Part shown: positions 62,018 through 64,000 of the stretch, one piece after another
Layout: every line of letters begins with the position of its first letter
Position numbering within the stretch: the first letter of the stretch is position 1
Assembly: GCA_025936825.1 (NCBI GenBank)
Contig: JAICSO010000005.1
Coordinates: 124,001 to 188,000 of the forward strand
Direction: 5' to 3'
Source of the DNA: Terriglobales bacterium
GTDB lineage: Bacteria; Acidobacteriota; Terriglobia; Terriglobales; Acidobacteriaceae
DNA length: 64,000 nucleotides
The notes under the pieces: generated by a model
The model's input: only the letters and a program-made list of their open reading frames with translations
Told to the model about the DNA's origin: nothing
Databases searched by the model: none
Made by a program: the position numbers and the translations under genes

Positions 62018-63639
62018 GGTGGGGCGGCTGGGCTTTCCTGGTTTTATTTTTCGCCAATTCCATATTGGCGGCCGCACAGAATTCTTCTTCCACTGGTGTA
62101 GCCACAGTCAGCAGCGAGGACCTGCTGGCGCAACCTGTCGCTGATAACTGGACCTCATACAACGGCGACTACACCGGGCGCCGATTCAGTCGACTGGGGC
62201 AAATCACTCCCTCGAACGTTGGCCAGCTGCGTGCCGCCTGGGTTTTTCATCCCGGAAACTCCCGCTTGCTGGAGGTGACTCCAGTGGTGGTCCGCGGAAT
62301 TATGTACGTCACATCATCGAACGACGTGTTTGCGCTGGACGCGAAAACCGGACGCACGTTGTGGCACTACCAGCGGCCGGTAAGCTCCGGGTTGCTGGAT
62401 GACGCTGCAGCACACAAAAATCGCGGCGTCGCCGTGTGGAAGGACTTTGTCTATTCCGAAACCGACGATGCTCATCTCTTGTGCCTTGATGCCCGCTCCG
62501 GCGGGTTGATATGGGACATTCAATATGCCGAAAAGGAAAAACACTACGGCGCGACCAGTGCGCCGCTAGTGATCAATGGCACCGTGATCGTTGGAACGTC
62601 CGGCGGTGATTCCGGAGTGCGCGGCTTTCTCGAGGCTCACGATGCGGTCACCGGAAAACTAAAATGGCATCTCTGGACGATTCCCGGCCCAGGGGAATTC
62701 GGTTCGGACAGCTGGCCGCGCGATGCGTACCTCTACGGCGGTGCGACGACCTGGATGCCTGGCACATACGACCCAGAGCTCAACACGCTCTACTGGACTA
62801 CCAGCAACGCCGCACCCGACTTCCTTGGCGATACCCGCCCAGGAGATAACCTCTACACCGCGTGCGTTTTGGCCATCGACCCTGACACCGGAAAGATGAA
62901 ATGGTATTTCCAATTCACGCCGCATGACCTCTACGATTACGACGCCAACGAAACTCCCGTGCTCGTGGATTTGAAGGAAAACGGTGAAACCAGGAAGTTA
63001 CTGGCGCAAGCCAACCGGAACGGTTTTTTTTATCTTCTTGACCGGACCAATGGAAAATTCTGGAGTGCGAAGCCGTTTGTGGAGCGGCTCAATTGGGCGA
63101 AGAGCATTGATCCGAGCGGGCGCCCGGTTCTCTCAGGACTGATACCAACGAAGGATGGCACTCGCATCTGCCCGGGCATGACCGGAGCCACGAATTGGTT
63201 TTCGCCTTCTTACAATCCCGACACGCAGATTTTTTACGTGATGGCGCTCGAAGGCTGCAGTGTCCTGTTCGCAAGTCCGGAACCGTTTAAGCGCGGGCAG
63301 ACTTACTACAACACCGGTGCCAAGATCCCACCCGGCGAACACAATCAGAAAATTCTGCTCGCTCTCTCCGTGCGCGATGGCAAAACGCTGTGGCGATATC
63401 CTCAAGCCGGCCGCGGCGATTCCTGGGGTGGAACGCTTGCGACGGCTACGGGCCTGGTTTTCTTCGCGGATGACACCGGATCATTCGAAGCGGTCGATGG
63501 GAGTAGCGGGCGCGCGTTGTGGCACTTCAACACCGGCCAGGGCATGCACGCTTCGCCGATGACTTATTCCGTCGATGGAGTGCAGTACGTCGCGATTGCT
63601 GCCGGAAGCGATGTGTTTGCTTTTTCTCTTCCCCAATGA
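62014..63639 (+). CDS. Secreted PQQ-dependent dehydrogenase (methanol/ethanol type)
   Basis: 541 residues from GTG 62014; signal peptide residues ~1-22 (FLVLFFANSILAAAQ). Eight-bladed propeller repeats are seen: TPVVVRGIMYVTSSNDVFALDAKTGRTLW, VIVGTSGGDSGVRG, LYDYDANETPVLVD and GFFYLLDRTNGKF, then AVDGSSGRALWHFNTGQG. These are typical of quinoprotein alcohol, sugar and aldose dehydrogenases, which pass electrons to a cytochrome c. No fused or adjacent cytochrome is present and no lanthanide residue can be assigned. With the DUF4380 gene it forms a two-gene operon, opposite the cupin operon. Confidence 0.9.
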   Translation: MRWGGWAFLVLFFANSILAAAQNSSSTGVATVSSEDLLAQPVADNWTSYNGDYTGRRFSRLGQITPSNVGQLRAAWVFHPGNSRLLEVTPVVVRGIMYVTSSNDVFALDAKTGRTLWHYQRPVSSGLLDDAAAHKNRGVAVWKDFVYSETDDAHLLCLDARSGGLIWDIQYAEKEKHYGATSAPLVINGTVIVGTSGGDSGVRGFLEAHDAVTGKLKWHLWTIPGPGEFGSDSWPRDAYLYGGATTWMPGTYDPELNTLYWTTSNAAPDFLGDTRPGDNLYTACVLAIDPDTGKMKWYFQFTPHDLYDYDANETPVLVDLKENGETRKLLAQANRNGFFYLLDRTNGKFWSAKPFVERLNWAKSIDPSGRPVLSGLIPTKDGTRICPGMTGATNWFSPSYNPDTQIFYVMALEGCSVLFASPEPFKRGQTYYNTGAKIPPGEHNQKILLALSVRDGKTLWRYPQAGRGDSWGGTLATATGLVFFADDTGSFEAVDGSSGRALWHFNTGQGMHASPMTYSVDGVQYVAIAAGSDVFAFSLPQ

Positions 63640-63652
63640 ATGCAAAACCTGA

Positions 63653-64000
63653 TTAAGGCTGAGTCGGCGGACGAGGCAGAGCCTTCGAGCGATCGACCAC
63701 CCACTGCGGAAACACAGGGGTGTTCATTGGCGGATGCCCGCGCGTGATCGCCCAATGGTCAATCCAATTGGTGCCTTCTTCTCCGACAAAGTCATCCGGC
63801 ATGCTATAGGCAGCATCGCTCAAAGCGTCCTGGAGAGTGATGAACTTATAACCGCGCTTTCGCAATAATTCGAGTAGATCGCCAATATGGTCAGCTTCCA
63901 GCCAGTTCCCATGAAGTAACAGGACCTGCTTCGGTTCATATCCGATGAGGTTCTTGGAAAACTTTTCGTAGAAGTCGAACACCTGGCCGGTGTACTCGAG
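63653..64000 (-). CDS. Polysaccharide deacetylase family protein, C-terminal part (truncated at window end)
   Basis: The frame is open through the last base, so the 5' part is missing. The present ~115 residues show QVLLLHGNWLEADHIGDLLELL, GYKFITLQDALSDAAYSMP and WIDHWAITRGHPP, which match the end of NodB-type polysaccharide deacetylases of acidobacteria. It converges on the PQQ dehydrogenase gene, 14 bases apart. Whether it has a signal peptide cannot be seen. Confidence 0.78.
   Translation of the reverse strand, partial: LEYTGQVFDFYEKFSKNLIGYEPKQVLLLHGNWLEADHIGDLLELLRKRGYKFITLQDALSDAAYSMPDDFVGEEGTNWIDHWAITRGHPPMNTPVFPQWVVDRSKALPRPPTQP

Noticed and set aside
1-64000. CRISPR array, insertion sequence, integrase, tRNA or rRNA
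   Set aside because: No regularly spaced repeats, transposase motifs or RNA gene signatures were seen on either strand.

Overview
The window looks like a chromosomal segment of an acidobacterium (class Terriglobia, Koribacter-like). The basis is content rather than any marker gene. There is an Oar-type TonB receptor with an N-terminal carboxypeptidase-regulatory domain, two winged-helix regulators of the CadC/TolB and AfsR-like kinds, SYLF, DUF4242 and DUF5818-like proteins, many secreted cupin, PQQ and RidA proteins, a fairly high GC content, and dispersed REP-like palindromes between genes. No rRNA, tRNA, CRISPR, insertion sequence or prophage was seen.

Layout. 1-6.2 kb: the 3' end of an Omp85/TamA-like barrel, a TamB-like translocation protein and a PRTase/kinase-like fusion, in one overlapping run. 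6.4-20 kb: small regulatory and housekeeping genes, namely two stand-alone receiver domains, DUF1328 and DUF3309 membrane peptides, an acyl-CoA dehydrogenase homologue, a methyltransferase, a cupin, two large winged-helix sensor-regulators, PilZ, a frameshifted secreted protein and a ferritin-like protein. 20-32.2 kb: a glycan cluster with a methyltransferase, an apparently permuted GH-A glycosidase, two SDR epimerases, a B12-binding radical SAM enzyme and four glycosyltransferases, mostly joined by ATGA stop-start overlaps. 32.2-43.8 kb: SYLF protein, a Tat-exported molybdenum hydroxylase (IorAB-like), ThiG, an acyl-CoA ligase, a periplasmic peroxiredoxin whose peroxidatic residue is encoded by in-frame TGA (probable selenoprotein), and small membrane proteins. 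44-53 kb: GH51 arabinofuranosidase, a MarR/YceI/pirin unit with two matching operators, an octaheme HAO-family cytochrome with a membrane partner, and a TPR protein. 53-64 kb: a TonB receptor and an exported catabolic cluster.

The most unusual system is at 51.5-63.6 kb. One strand carries cupin, a Tat-exported SelA-fold PLP enzyme, a secreted protein with three RidA domains, an Oar-type TonB receptor and a TPR protein. Divergent from it are a secreted DUF4380-like protein and a PQQ dehydrogenase. PLP lyases release enamine/imine intermediates and RidA proteins hydrolyse them, so the cluster reads as a complete exported uptake, deamination and oxidation route. A perfect GntR-type palindrome lies in the divergent promoter. 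This pathway is an inference from gene content.

Other strong points are the Sec-peroxiredoxin with a SECIS-like hairpin, the GT4 gene that reads in frame through a REP-like repeat, the permuted catalytic order of the glycosidase, and the MarR operator pair.
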